64,000 bases of DNA from Monarcha castaneiventris obscurior (GCA_026261815.1 JAMPIT010000379.1:18960501-19024500); one strand, 5' to 3'; shown: positions 11,601 through 20,660, numbered from the stretch's first letter. Numbers and translations are program-made. Notes: generated from the sequence alone by a model not told the origin.

Positions 11601-14600
11601 TGTGTAATGCTTTCTTCTCTTGATAAAAATATACTAACAGAAGTAGTCATGAAACAACTTTAGAAAAAAGTACTTTTTAATGAAATACATGATTTATGGC
11701 CAAATGGTACATGATGCACAGGCACAGAAAACTATCACAGTATTTGTACATGCAAATAGGCAGTATCCACAGATTTCAGAGATTTTAAAGTGACTGAATT
11801 GTTCCACCCCCTCAAACTAAACCACCATTCCAGCATAATGTGAGATTTTACATTGCTCTTTTATCATGTTTTAACATTAGAGCTTTTATTATTGTTAGCA
11901 TCTAAAAATAATCAATATTTTTGGAAGCTCAAGAGCTATTACCTACCAGCTCATTGATGTCGTGACTTAGTATATTCTCATACTTCACACGGATTTCAGT
12001 TGTCTTATTTCCCATTGCACAACTAGATGAATTCACTGGAGACAGAACAAGGAGCAGTGGCAGAACTGGTAAGGTAGATCTGAAAAAGGCTGGATTACAA
12101 GAAGAACAGTTAGGTACATATTAATGTCACAGCGTGTGTGCTGTATTAACCAGTACATTCTGTAATCTGTGAAAATAGTTTAAAAGGGATCTTTGTACAA
12201 CCAAATGACTTGTGCCTTGCTTGAGGGAAGGATCCAGCTCAAGATTAAGACACTCTTTGGGTGTCTAAACTCCCTCATACCCAAAGATGATTTATTTAGC
12301 CAGCATGGATAAGAGCCTACAACTATTGAGCTGGACAGATACTTGGTGACTGCTTGGGCTGAATTAATCTCCAGGCTGAGATGCAAGCACTGACATTTAT
12401 TGGACCATAACCACATCAGACATATGTAGAGGAGTGTTTTAATCATATATGTTTAGACATTCAAGTGTCTTAATCTGCAGATGAATCTCATCTTGAGTGT
12501 CCTTTTTTCCTTTGATAACTTCTACAAATCCCCATGAACACAGCTTTACAACAAAGGTGTGTTTAAGCACATTTTCAGGCTGACCAAATGTACAAATCCA
12601 TGCTACTAGCATGTAACACAACCTTCTCTGCATAATTTTGCAATCTTTTGGAGCAACCCTCACTACCCCTCACTTTGTTTCTCCCTTTAATGGACCATCT
12701 TGCTTTGCTCAGACCCCTGGTGTTATGTCCTTGTATGACATCCAGGAAAATATGAGTTCTGTAAGGATGGGCAGAGAGAAAAGACTGAAACATCGAAAGA
12801 GCCTGAAGGGACTGACAGGAGGCTGCAGGTGACTCACCTGGTACTGGGAATGAGGGAGACTGAGCACATGATAATACCTGATTAGGAAGCTCATAATTGG
12901 ACTCTGGCCTATTGCTAGTCTGGCTAGGATGATGCTTAAATGGAAGGTTTTGGAAAAAAATCCAAAGCTAGAAATTTATGTTGGGGGACTAGCAAAGATC
13001 CCAGCAGGGTCCTGGAGGAGTATGCACTGTTTCTGCCCATCTCCACTACCAAGTAAGAACTACAACTGCACGCAGAGCTGTGGGATAGCAGCCAGGAAAG
13101 GAAGAAGGGATGCCCTGGCCCCAGCTGCTATTTTCCTTCCTCTCTGGCGAGGATGGGCTGTTGGGTACAGCCAGTTCAGCACTCCAGAGATGGGCAACTC
13201 TGGACTTGGGCATCACTAGTAAATCACAGCCTCAGAGAGAAATTTTGAACTAAGAAGAAAGCAATAAAACTTGACCATAATTTTTATTGACCCACCTGAC
13301 TTCTGTGATGCAAGAACTGTGGTCACACCACATGCTTACTGCCATTAAAAGAAACACAGTCCATTTACAGCCTATTCCAGCCAACTCCCACCACACACAG
13401 CAGAATGAATCTTCAAAGAAGAATGCATGCTTTTCCTGACTGGTGAATCTTAAATAGATCTTACATGTAGTAAATTTTAAAACTCTGTAACGTGACTCTA
13501 TTATGATCTTCAAGCTCCAAGTGGACACATCTGACTTCCACAGAGCATTATCTTTGTAAATCTCTATGCTAACTATATCTCTGTTGATTTATCAGTTTAA
13601 AGGACTAAGATTTAATATTTTAAATGATGTTTACAAAAAACATTCAAGAACTCAATTAAAGGGCAACATTTTTCCAATCTCTTATTGCACCTCTTGATTC
13701 CAGTGCGAAAGATGAACTGTGATGCTTGTTTGCAAATAGGGTGATACAAACAACTTGGATATGCTGCTTCACAAACATGCTTCAAGGGACAAAAACAGCA
13801 ATCCTCTAAATTAAAACAACCTTACTGATTCCATCACTTTAAACTTGGTTGTCTGGCAACAAGTGGAGATAAGAGGTGAAACATGCAAAGACACTTTTAT
13901 TTTGTCATTTTTGCTTTCTCTGTCCCGTACAGATTGCAAATCCTTTTTAAATGAGGAAATTACAGAATAAAAGCATGTCACAAGTTGCACATTCATAAAG
14001 TCCCTTGAGCCACTGCAAGATGGTGATCAAATCTTTTTAGACATTCTTAAATGAGTCTTCTGGAAAAAAAAATTAGACAAGTGTCATAAAAAATTCTAGG
14101 AGATGTAGACTGAAAATTGAAAGGGATTTTCTTAAAAGTTAGGTAACTTCAAAAGAATGGGAGTTTATGGCATTCCATATGACCAGCAATTCAAAAGAAT
14201 AGAGCGTGTATTACTGGTAATAACACATCTTTTCAGTAAACTCCCAGAAACTCCTAAGTCATATCTGGAAAGCCCCAAAAATTCTCCTAGAAAAGACAGG
14301 AAGAGCTAGTATTCCAGTATTTCCAAATACTTAAAAAAACCCCTCTTGGGTTTTTAATGTTAAAAAACTCTCCTGTGCGTACAGCCCGAGGCGCGTCCCC
14401 GGCCGCACCCAGCGGGATCCTTGCAGCAGCCCCGGTGCCCCACAACCCACCCCAATCTCGGCGGGCGGCTCCCTCTGTCCCCGGCCCCGCTCCGCATCCC
14501 GCAATCCCCGCGGGGAGCGGGTCACCGCCAGTTCTTGTCCCTCTGTCCCGCTGGACCCGTGCGGAGGGGCGGGCGGGCGGGCGAGCGCTCCCGCCCGGGG

Positions 14601-15490
14601 GCGAGGCACCCCCGGCGCTGCGCGGCACCTGCTCGGGGCGCACCCGCGGGGCAGCAGGAGCCCACAGCAGGCAGGGGCACACGGCAGGCAGGTACCCACG
14701 GCAGGCAGGTGCCCACGGCAGGCAGGGGCACACGGCAGGCAGGTACCCACGGCAGGCAGGTGCCCACGGCAGGCAGGGCCACACGGCAGGAAGGTGCCCA
14801 CGGCAGGCAGGGGCACACGGCAGGCAGGAGCCCACGGCAGGCAGGGGCACACGGCAGGCAGGGGCACACGGGAAGGCAGGTGCCCAGGGCAGGAAGGTGC
14901 CCACGGTAGGAAGGTGCCCACGGGAGGCAGGTGCCCACGGCAGGAAGGTGCCCACGGCAGGAAGGTGCCCACGGCAGGAATGTGCCCGCGGGAGGCAGGT
15001 GCCCACGGGAGGCAGGTGCCCACGGGAGGAAGGTGCCCGCGGGAGGAAGGTGCCCGCGGGAAGGTAGATGCCCACGGGAGGTAGGTGCCCGCGGTGGGTG
15101 CAGCGCGGACGGGCGCGGAGCAATGCTTCCCGCAGGTCCCCCGCCCCGCGCTGTCCCGCTGCCTGTGCCACTCCCGAGCTGCCTTTCCCGGCAGCAGGCG
15201 TGATGGGAACCGGTCTCTTTTACTTTCATTCTGCGGGGGAAAGGGAAAAGAAAAAGCAAAACTGGGAATTTCCCCGGCCGTCACCACGGGTTTAAAAGGC
15301 ACCGGGCAGCACCGCGCCGGCAGAGCAGGCGAGACGGCGGGGCCGACGGCTGGGAGACAGCGGAGCAGGTGAGGAGTCAGAGCGGCCGGGGGCGCGGAGC
15401 AGCGCGGCGGAGCCCGGTCCAGCCCGGGGCAGGCGGAGCGGGGCGGTGCGGTGCGGTGCGGTGCGGGGCGCGCTCCTTACCATGGAACAT
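5523..15490 (-). CDS. IL7: Interleukin-7 (IL7), five coding exons, complete
   Basis: Encodes a secreted four-helix cytokine. In vertebrates IL7 is made by stromal and epithelial cells and acts through IL7R plus the common gamma chain to support lymphocyte development and survival. The coding segments 15490-15481, 12089-11947, 8111-8025, 7104-6952 and 5669-5523 total 540 nt, giving 179 residues plus TGA; human IL7 has 177. All internal borders are GT-AG. Residues 1-3 are MFH as in mammals. A hydrophobic signal peptide covers about 5-25, and Cys27 falls at the same precursor position as in human IL7. Cys63/Cys76 (13 apart) and Cys157/Cys169 (12 apart) keep the human spacing, Cys122 follows the helix equivalent to the human LLNC segment, and the C-terminal SCWNK (168-172) matches human TCWNK. 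N-glycosylation sequons lie at 31, 53, 77 and 97. Overall identity is low, so the call rests on exon structure, cysteines and the two ends. An IL9-like relative is the only alternative, and the MFH start and CWNK motif argue against it. Confidence 0.93.
5670..6951 (-). other. IL7 intron 4
   Basis: 1.28 kb between exons 4 and 5. No repeat family or further exon was recognised. This is where the extra short human exon would lie, and I saw no in-frame equivalent. Confidence 0.85.
6952..7104 (-). CDS. IL7: IL7 exon 4
   Basis: 153 bp, phase 0 at both ends, residues 81-131. The acceptor is CTCTCTTGACAG and the donor a good GTGAGT. The segment MLRFFNKT aligns with the human KLRQFLKMNST helix region, and TLQVLQC (Cys122) aligns with human TTILLNC. 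Cys90, Cys114 and Cys124 have no human counterpart. The exon ends in a basic Lys/Glu stretch. Confidence 0.92.
7105..8024 (-). other. IL7 intron 3
   Basis: 920 bp between exons 3 and 4. A good minus-strand donor-like site (GGCAG|GTAAGT) occurs near 7400, but no acceptor makes an open exon with it. Confidence 0.85.
8025..8111 (-). CDS. IL7: IL7 exon 3
   Basis: 87 bp, phase 0 at both ends, residues 52-80. The acceptor is TGATATTTTACAG; the donor GTAAAA is weak but usable. It encodes an Asn/Lys-rich segment with Cys62-Cys63 and Cys76. Cys63 and Cys76 keep the 13-residue spacing of the two cysteines in human exon 3, which is 81 bp. Sequons are N53-M-S and N77-D-T. The exon contains an eight-A run and an internal AATAAA. 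Confidence 0.9.
8112..11946 (-). other. IL7 intron 2
   Basis: 3.8 kb, AT-rich. It holds a CR1 fragment (about 8185-8500) and a short CTT run near 10003. The rest is unassigned. Confidence 0.85.
8185..8500 (-). mobile_element. CR1 LINE fragment, inside IL7 intron 2
   Basis: The reverse complement of the CR1 3' region: the CTTCTCTTCTCCAGGCTGAA...CAGCCTTTCCTCAT block followed by TACTGGGGAGCCCAGAACTGGACAC. The 3' terminal tail is missing or diverged. It lies in the same orientation as IL7. Confidence 0.9.
11947..12089 (-). CDS. IL7: IL7 exon 2 (signal peptide and N-terminal helix)
   Basis: 143 bp. The acceptor is a pyrimidine stretch ending TGTAATCCAG; the donor after the last Leu codon is GTAGGT. 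It encodes residues 4-51: the rest of a Leu/Pro/Val-rich signal peptide, a likely cleavage near residue 25, Cys27, an NKT sequon at 31-33, and the start of helix A. A second AG nine bases inside the exon (CTTTTTCAG) looks like a better acceptor but would break the frame from exon 1. Using the first AG gives continuous homology with the human N-terminus. Confidence 0.92.
14651..15092. repeat. 17-bp GC-rich minisatellite in IL7 intron 1
   Basis: About 26 diverged copies of a 17-bp unit close to GGCAGGCAGGTGCCCAC. In the first half, three unit variants (GTGCCC, GGGCAC, GTACCC types) alternate in a 51-bp higher-order period. Because 17 is not divisible by 3 and the unit lacks stops, all frames stay open, which explains the long artefactual Gly/Arg/His/Pro/Cys-rich ORFs on both strands. 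The plus strand is G-rich. Confidence 0.95.
15217..15231 (-). promoter_or_regulatory. Second IRF-like element (one mismatch)
   Basis: The minus strand reads GAATGAAAGTAAAAG, matching GAAANNGAAA except for one base. It is 33 bp from the kappaB site. Pairing of IRF-like and kappaB sites is typical of immune-inducible elements. Confidence 0.35.
15264..15273. promoter_or_regulatory. NF-kappaB consensus site in IL7 intron 1
   Basis: GGGAATTTCC, a full match to GGGRNWYYCC and near-palindromic, so it works in either orientation. It lies 208 bp inside IL7 intron 1 and 18 bp upstream of a plus-strand TATA-like box. Regulation of either IL7 or an antisense transcript is possible. Confidence 0.5.
15291..15368 (+). 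promoter_or_regulatory. Candidate antisense promoter with TATA-like box and first exon
   Basis: Plus strand: TTTAAAAGG at 15291-15299, predicted start about 30 bp later, then a consensus donor GCAG|GTGAGG after 15368. This could make a short noncoding first exon (about 15320-15368) of a transcript running opposite to IL7. It is a sequence-pattern inference; no downstream exon could be tied to it. Confidence 0.3.
15445..15464 (+). repeat. (GGTGC)4 pentamer repeat beside the IL7 exon 1 donor
   Basis: Four perfect GGTGC units on the plus strand, 15 bp inside intron 1 from the exon 1 donor. Likely length-variable between individuals. Confidence 0.85.
15481..15490 (-). CDS. IL7: IL7 exon 1, coding part (start codon)
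   Basis: Ten coding bases, ATG TTC CAT G, are followed at once by the donor GTAAGG (15480 downwards). The exon ends in phase 1. The start sits in GGACC-ATG-T, a moderate context with a purine at -3. The codons Met-Phe-His and the split fourth codon agree with the human IL7 N-terminus. A better Kozak ATG lies 49 nt upstream in another frame (see the upstream ORF entries), but it cannot be the protein start because it runs into a stop in exon 2. Confidence 0.88.
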
Positions 15491-15535
15491 GGTCCGTGGG
15501 GAGGCTGTCGGGGAGCTGCGCCGACGGGTCCGCGG

Positions 15536-15562
15536 TCATGGTGGCGGCGCCGCCTCGCCCAT
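15536..15562 (-). promoter_or_regulatory. Upstream ORF 1 in the IL7 leader
   Basis: A minus-strand ATG with G at -3 and G at +4 opens eight codons (MGEAAPPP) and a TGA. The TGA overlaps the ATG of upstream ORF 2 in the tetranucleotide ATGA, an arrangement that can allow termination-reinitiation. It matters only if the transcript starts above 15562, which is likely but unproven. Confidence 0.55.
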
Positions 15563-15760
15563 GACGCCCGCAGCCCGCGGAGCGCCGCGCAGGGGCCGAG
15601 AGGGGCCGCGGCGGCCGGGCCGGGCTCAGCAGCCCCCCGCCGCCCGCCCGCCCGGGGGGGCCGGGGCGCTGTCCGAGGCGGCGGCGGGACGGCCGCGCTT
15701 TGCCTTTCCCATGGGGCTCCGCCGGCCGCGGGTACTTTCACTTTCTGCTCCGCCGCGGCG
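15540..15760 (-). promoter_or_regulatory. IL7 promoter and 5' leader (inferred)
   Basis: GC-rich, TATA-less sequence just upstream of IL7 exon 1. It contains GC boxes, an interferon-response element and further upstream ATGs. The transcription start cannot be placed from sequence alone. A minus-strand ATG near 15711 opens another short frame if transcription starts above it. Confidence 0.6.
15733..15746 (-). promoter_or_regulatory. Interferon-response (IRF/ISRE-like) element
   Basis: The minus strand reads AGAAAGTGAAAGTA. This is a perfect GAAANNGAAA IRF core and one mismatch from the ISRE core GAAANNGAAACT. It lies about 245 bp upstream of the IL7 start codon. Mammalian IL7 is induced by interferon through IRF1/IRF2 acting on an ISRE in its promoter, so this is likely the bird equivalent. 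Confidence 0.65.
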
Positions 15761-16020
15761 GGGCTGCCCGCGGGCCGGCGGCGGGCGCGGGCGGCTGCGC
15801 GGCCCCCGGGACAGGCGGCATCCCCGCTCCGCCGCGGCGGGGTCGGCGAGCGCCTCGGGCGGGCGCAGCGCAGCGCAGCGGCAGTGGCGGGGCCGGGCCG
15901 CGCCGGCGGGCTTACATAGAGCCCCGGCTACACGCCCAGTGCCGTGTGTGCGGCCGGCGAGGGAAGGATGGATCTTGGCACCACGCGTGGAAAGAGCCGC
16001 TCATCCGCGGGGAGGATTTC

Positions 16021-16043
16021 CTTAAAAAAAAAAAAAAAAAAAT
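16021..16043 (+). repeat. Poly-A tract at the CpG island edge
   Basis: About 18 A residues after CTT at the upstream edge of the IL7 CpG island. No element was recognised next to it. Confidence 0.8.
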
Positions 16044-16343
16044 CACTCCGTGATGTGGAGTCGCTTTTTTGGAGGAGAGCGGCTTGGTTTGAAAGTTTAT
16101 GGGCTGCCCTTTCGCTCCCTCAGCTGCCCTTGGATGGGTTTCTGGGAGGCGGGACTGCCAAGAGGGCTCTGTCTCCGGTCAAGGGTTACCCCAGGCTATT
16201 GGCATGGGCTCAGAAGCGCAAGGTGGATGGTTTCTGCAGAGTTCGTTCTCTACACCCCTCCCCCACCCCACCCCTTCCCCCTCAAAGTACATCTTGTGGA
16301 ATCTGAGAGGATTAAGAAAGGATGGTGAATGGCTCAGGATGGT

Positions 16344-16370
16344 GTTTTAGCGTGGAAGACACGCTAAAAC
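16344..16370. repeat. Perfect 11-bp inverted repeat with 5-nt loop
   Basis: Left arm GTTTTAGCGTG, loop GAAGA, right arm CACGCTAAAAC, with no mismatch. It lies about 850 bp upstream of the IL7 start. It could form a hairpin in DNA or RNA, or be a dyad protein site. Confidence 0.9.
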
Positions 16371-17080
16371 CCAAATTCTAAAAGGCAAACCTGTAGCAAG
16401 ATGTGTTTTTCTAGGTAAATTCAGAATGCGCTTGAAAAGGCTTGGAATAAAACAGGGTATGAAATCTCTTAGTAGTGTCCCCTTCACAGACACTACTATA
16501 CTACACAGTATTCCTGCCCAGAATACTTTCTGAGTTTTGAGTTCTGCATCACTTTTGCTGCTCTGCATGAGCACAGAGAGCTAAAGGAAGATAGATATTG
16601 AGGTGTGACTATTAGGGAGCAAATATGAGGCATGCTCAGGATAATTTCCTCCCATTCTCTTGAACTGAAATTGCACTGCTTCCTTCCTGTGTGAGGAGGT
16701 TCTTAGTCATCTTTATTGTCTGTGAATTACACTCTGCTTTAGATTGGCTGTACATTTCCCATATCTTTTTCTTTGGAAAAGAATTTAATCAATTCTTCTT
16801 CAGAACTATTTTGTCAAGGTTCCAGAGGGAGGTGGTTTTCCAGTCCTTTAGTTTTGAGCTGCTTGACTTTTCTAATGATTGCCTATCACTATGATGGCAA
16901 AGAATAGGGATCAATATCAACACTGTTCCACACAAGGAGCACCTGTCCTTGCTTGTTTCTTTAGAGTGCCAGGCTGTATGTGATTGATTGTTCACTTCTT
17001 GAATTTGAACAAGGATTTTGCCTCATTAATGGCTAAATTATCTAGTTCTTATTGTGTCTTGAGTTGTCACTTTTTTGCTT

Positions 17081-17139
17081 GTTTTCATTTATTGTTTTCA
17101 TTTATTGTTTTCATTTATTGTTTTCATTTATTGTTTTAT
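17081..17139 (+). repeat. 13-bp tandem repeat, four copies
   Basis: Four perfect tandem copies of GTTTTCATTTATT (17081-17132) and a partial fifth. Recent local duplication. Confidence 0.95.
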
Positions 17140-18231
17140 TTTTTGTCTTATGTCAAATATTGTCTGAAAACATCTCTGTGCATTTCAATTTGCTGGCATG
17201 TGCAACTCAGAGAATGCCACGGGGCTCTTCTTTTCAGGGGAGATTAGTACCTGGTGTAATGCAAGCAAATTTGTGACAGTTTCTAGGGTCTGGAACTTAG
17301 AGACTTGAACTTTCAATATTCAAATGTTTTGAAAAAGCTGCACCATGAAGTTCCAATCATGCAAAATCCTATCAACAAGGTCAACTTTACTTCTAGGCAA
17401 GTAGTTCTTCCAATCTCTTAATGACAGCACATGTGTGTTCACAAAATGAGATAGTTTATGCAGATTGTCAGGGTGCAAAATATAAAGGAAAAACTTCTTT
17501 AGCTGCTTTATGTTAGTTTTCTAGCCAAAACATCAGGAAGACTGACAACTGCTTCATTTTAATTTTTTCTTTAAATAGTGTAATTAATGGAAGAAGTCAG
17601 CATAGTAGCTTAACACATTAATGGAAACATGACTGAGAGGTGATGCTGGAGTCTTTAACAGAAGTTTTGCTCTTTTCTTCAGTGGTGGAAGGATTTTATC
17701 TTTTTTTTTTTTTTTTTTTAATAAGATGAAATGTCTGTTAAATGTATGGGAAACCTTTTCATCAGTCAAAGTGACAAATAGATGGTGTGATCTGTACTTT
17801 GCCCCATATTATGTGTTTAGATCCCAGTCAATCCCTCCTATGTGACCTAATCCTGGACCGTGGCATAAACTTGTGATAAACTTGTTATTTGACGTATTTG
17901 TATGTAGAGTATGTTTAAATATTCAAACTTTGTCTGTAATTTTTATGTGCTTTGAAAAACATTTTGAATTGCTACACACATTTTGTTTTCAAAGTTTTGA
18001 TTTAGCAATGTTTTGGGGTTTTTTTCTGGAAAGATTACCTGCAGAAAAATCAAATTCAAGTGTTCAGAGAATACTGTATTTTTTAAAGGAAAAACAAACA
18101 CCAACCAGCTGAAAAATTAAAAGAAGGAAATTAAGACCGATTATGCGAATATCATCTTAACAACCCATTTTAATCAAGAAAGCATGAAAGGAGTCCCAAA
18201 TATATAAAAGTTTATCCCAGCTGAGACTTAC

Positions 18232-18339
18232 CTTGTTTAAATAACTGGTATCAGTTTTCCTGTTTTGCAAAACACAGTTGGTGCTGAGCTGTAATAGAGA
18301 CCTCTCCTCAAGTGGAATTCAACTGCAGCTTGATGGGGG
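18232..18339 (-). other. Candidate upstream noncoding exon on the IL7 strand
   Basis: Minus strand: a pyrimidine-rich stretch ending TTTTACCCACAG, 108 bp, then a perfect donor AACAAG|GTAAGT. One frame is open until a TAA seven bases before the donor, so it is not clearly coding. It is 2.7 kb upstream of IL7 exon 1 and could be an alternative 5' exon or chance. Confidence 0.2.
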
Positions 18340-20626
18340 CTGTGGGTAAAATCTTTGAGGGGAGAATAAAACTGAAATATTTCTGTGGAATTCCTGAGAC
18401 ATTAGGTGTCCCACTCCACTTTCATACTTTGACAATTTATAGAGCCGACTGTTTTAATAGGAGATATATTAGCTTTATTATGTAGATAATTGACTAAGTA
18501 AGATTCCAATTAAGCAATCTCTGGAAAGATGTAGTCCAATGCAGGGCATTGCTGCAAATGTGTGCAGTTTTCTCTTTCACACTATTTTTGAAAATAACTT
18601 TTTAAACTGTAAAAGAAATTGCGTATCTAACAACTGAAAGGCACCAGTAATTTTCGCTGTTCATATATGAACGTATTTCATGTTCAGTACTTTTCCTGAG
18701 GATGGTTTCTCTAAACAAGTTTAAATTTAGAGATCCAATTGTGTCCTGACATGGTCAAATTTATTCTTAGAAAAGCAGGCATTACTTATTAACCTCCACC
18801 AGAACACTAATATTGCTACATGAGAACTACATGATTGCAAAGCACATGATTTCTTGTTAAGATTCAGTTCTCCAAAGACTAAGTACTTCTGGGATTGTTG
18901 CTGTCTTTATCCAGCTGTTCCTTGTCAGCTTGAAAAGCTCTTTTGATCATGACTTTAGATTTGACTTTAGGCTGCTTCCAAACTTACAGTACCATTAGCA
19001 AATTATTGTATTATTGAATAACATTAGTTAAAAAGTTACACATTTTTTCTGTCATTTTGGAATAAAATGTCTGTGCTCCAGTTGTCACAAACTGGTGGAA
19101 CTCAGGAAAGTCTGACCACTGTTATAATGCTCTTATTTTTAAGAGTAAATATGTCCGACATGTAAATTTTTCTCAACTAACTAGGGGGGATGGGAAGAAG
19201 AAGAGGCATATTCCCCCCTATTCCTTCCACCAAGTGAATCCCAACACACAAGAGAATCCCTGCTTAACTGGAATTCAGAGTTCTGTTTGTTGTGCACCCA
19301 AAACTCTCATTGATACTCAGGTCTGGGAAGTTCTAATCTTCTGCTGTATTTAGGCAAGATCAAGGGACCTAATTTTATCATTGCACTAGAACACCCTTTT
19401 TTTTTTTGTAATTATTGTTGCTACTTTTTGTGTACAAATCATTTGTCCTGTCACTGAGGTGAGCACTGAAAAAAACCACATGAACTGACTGATAAACTGT
19501 TTTTAATGCAGAATTATATCTTACATTAATTCAAATGAAATGTATGAATCTCTTTGGTGAGAATTAAAGAAAAAAAGAAAAAAATATTCCTGGAAAACTA
19601 TAAAGTTTTGTGGAAGTGTGGGAAGCTCACAGGAATGTTTTGCTGTGAAACAGAAGTGGTAATTACTTTCTCTTCCTGCCGGGCTGTGCAGGAAGATGCC
19701 AATAAAGATTTTATCAAGAGCAATATGCCAAACGTGGGTATTTTGAGAAAGCACCACTAGGAAGGGGAAGTTTTCCAGGAGCAGCACTACCAGTGTTGAG
19801 AAGACGGCGGCGATCAGGCTCCTCACCCGTGGCTGCCGGGGCACTGCCCCAGAGCCGGCTGCATGGATCAGGCTTTGCCCCAGCTTCCATCGGGCACGAG
19901 AATTGCTCCTGGTCTGGGTTTGCTCTGCTGGTGCCTGGGCTGTGCCCGAAACCCAGCTGCAACCCTGCCCCTGGGTCACATCATCTGCTTCCCTCAGCTC
20001 GGGAGGCTCCAGCAGGACAGCTCTCCTCACTGCATGGAGGTTTCGAGATGGTTCTTGTTTGCTTTGGTGCCTCAGACGAGGCTGAATGTGGGAGAAATTA
20101 ATATTTCAGCCAGGACAAATTATGAAATTCCTGTTCCTGCATTAGGGAGGCCCAGAAGAAAGAAGTGTTTGGGTGTTGGTTTCTCTCAAGGCAAATTCTT
20201 TTACTTTTCCTACTCTAGCAAGTGCCTTTTTAGGGAGATGGGGAGGTTTGGTAACAGCAATAATCATTGCAGATATTAACCCATATTGAAATTATGAAAA
20301 TTTCATTGCGTTGCAGGGTTGTGGAATTTCCTTTGGGTTTGGTGTTGTACTTTTAAGAGTTTCTTTTCCAAAATGATAAGAAAATATTTTTTATTATTTG
20401 AGTGAACCTATGTGTCTTAGTGGTCTTTCTTTTTACAGTGTTACTTATACAAGTACAAAAAGCATTTATTGCACTTTATAATTTTCTCCTCTCCTTCATT
20501 GCCCATTATTTGTTTTGAGAAAATGTGGTTAGTGAGTTGATTTCAGGCAAACTGTCACTGAAATAGTACTCAATTTCTTCCATTTTTCTTTCTTTTCCTT
20601 TTTTTGCCCCCTTTTAATATGCTTCT

Positions 20627-20659
<33 letters not shown>

Positions 20660-20660
<1 letters not shown>

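Larger units (their letters stand above)
12090..15480 (-). other. IL7 intron 1
   Basis: 3.4 kb. The part near exon 1 lies in the CpG island and contains a GGTGC pentamer repeat, a 17-bp minisatellite and a kappaB/TATA-like cluster. The distal part (12090-14340) is ordinary AT-rich sequence with nothing else recognised. Confidence 0.85.
12023..15539 (-). promoter_or_regulatory. Upstream ORF 2, overlapping the IL7 start out of frame
   Basis: The minus-strand ATG at 15539 sits in GCCGCCACC-ATG-A, a near-ideal Kozak context and stronger than the IL7 start 49 nt downstream. Its frame is 15539-15481 spliced to 12089-12023: 41 codons then TAG, overlapping the IL7 signal-peptide coding sequence in another frame. 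Ribosomes that start here cannot start at IL7, so it should hold IL7 translation down. Mammalian IL7 mRNAs are also known for inhibitory upstream AUGs. Confidence 0.6.
14370..15970. promoter_or_regulatory. CpG island at the IL7 5' end
   Basis: Sharp rise in G+C and CpG density between two AT-rich flanks, densest at 15300-15960, with many GC-box-like GGGCGG motifs. It spans IL7 exon 1, its upstream promoter and the proximal part of intron 1. The long overlapping open frames on both strands here are a by-product of G+C content and the minisatellite, not genes. Confidence 0.9.

Noticed and set aside
14287..15302. Long overlapping ORFs (up to 323 codons) on both strands, rich in Gly, Arg, Pro, Cys and His
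   Set aside because: They are translations of the 17-bp stop-free minisatellite in all frames. The overlap in every frame and the absence of any domain show they are not genes.
15481..15539. A 19-codon start exon beginning at the perfect Kozak ATG as the true protein N-terminus
   Set aside because: Its frame stops in exon 2, whereas the ATG at 15490 gives a continuous IL7 protein with the conserved MFH start.
15292..16053. Several 117-218 codon Arg/Ala/Gly-rich ORFs in the CpG island
   Set aside because: High G+C removes stop codons; no domain, and the real IL7 exon 1 explains the locus.
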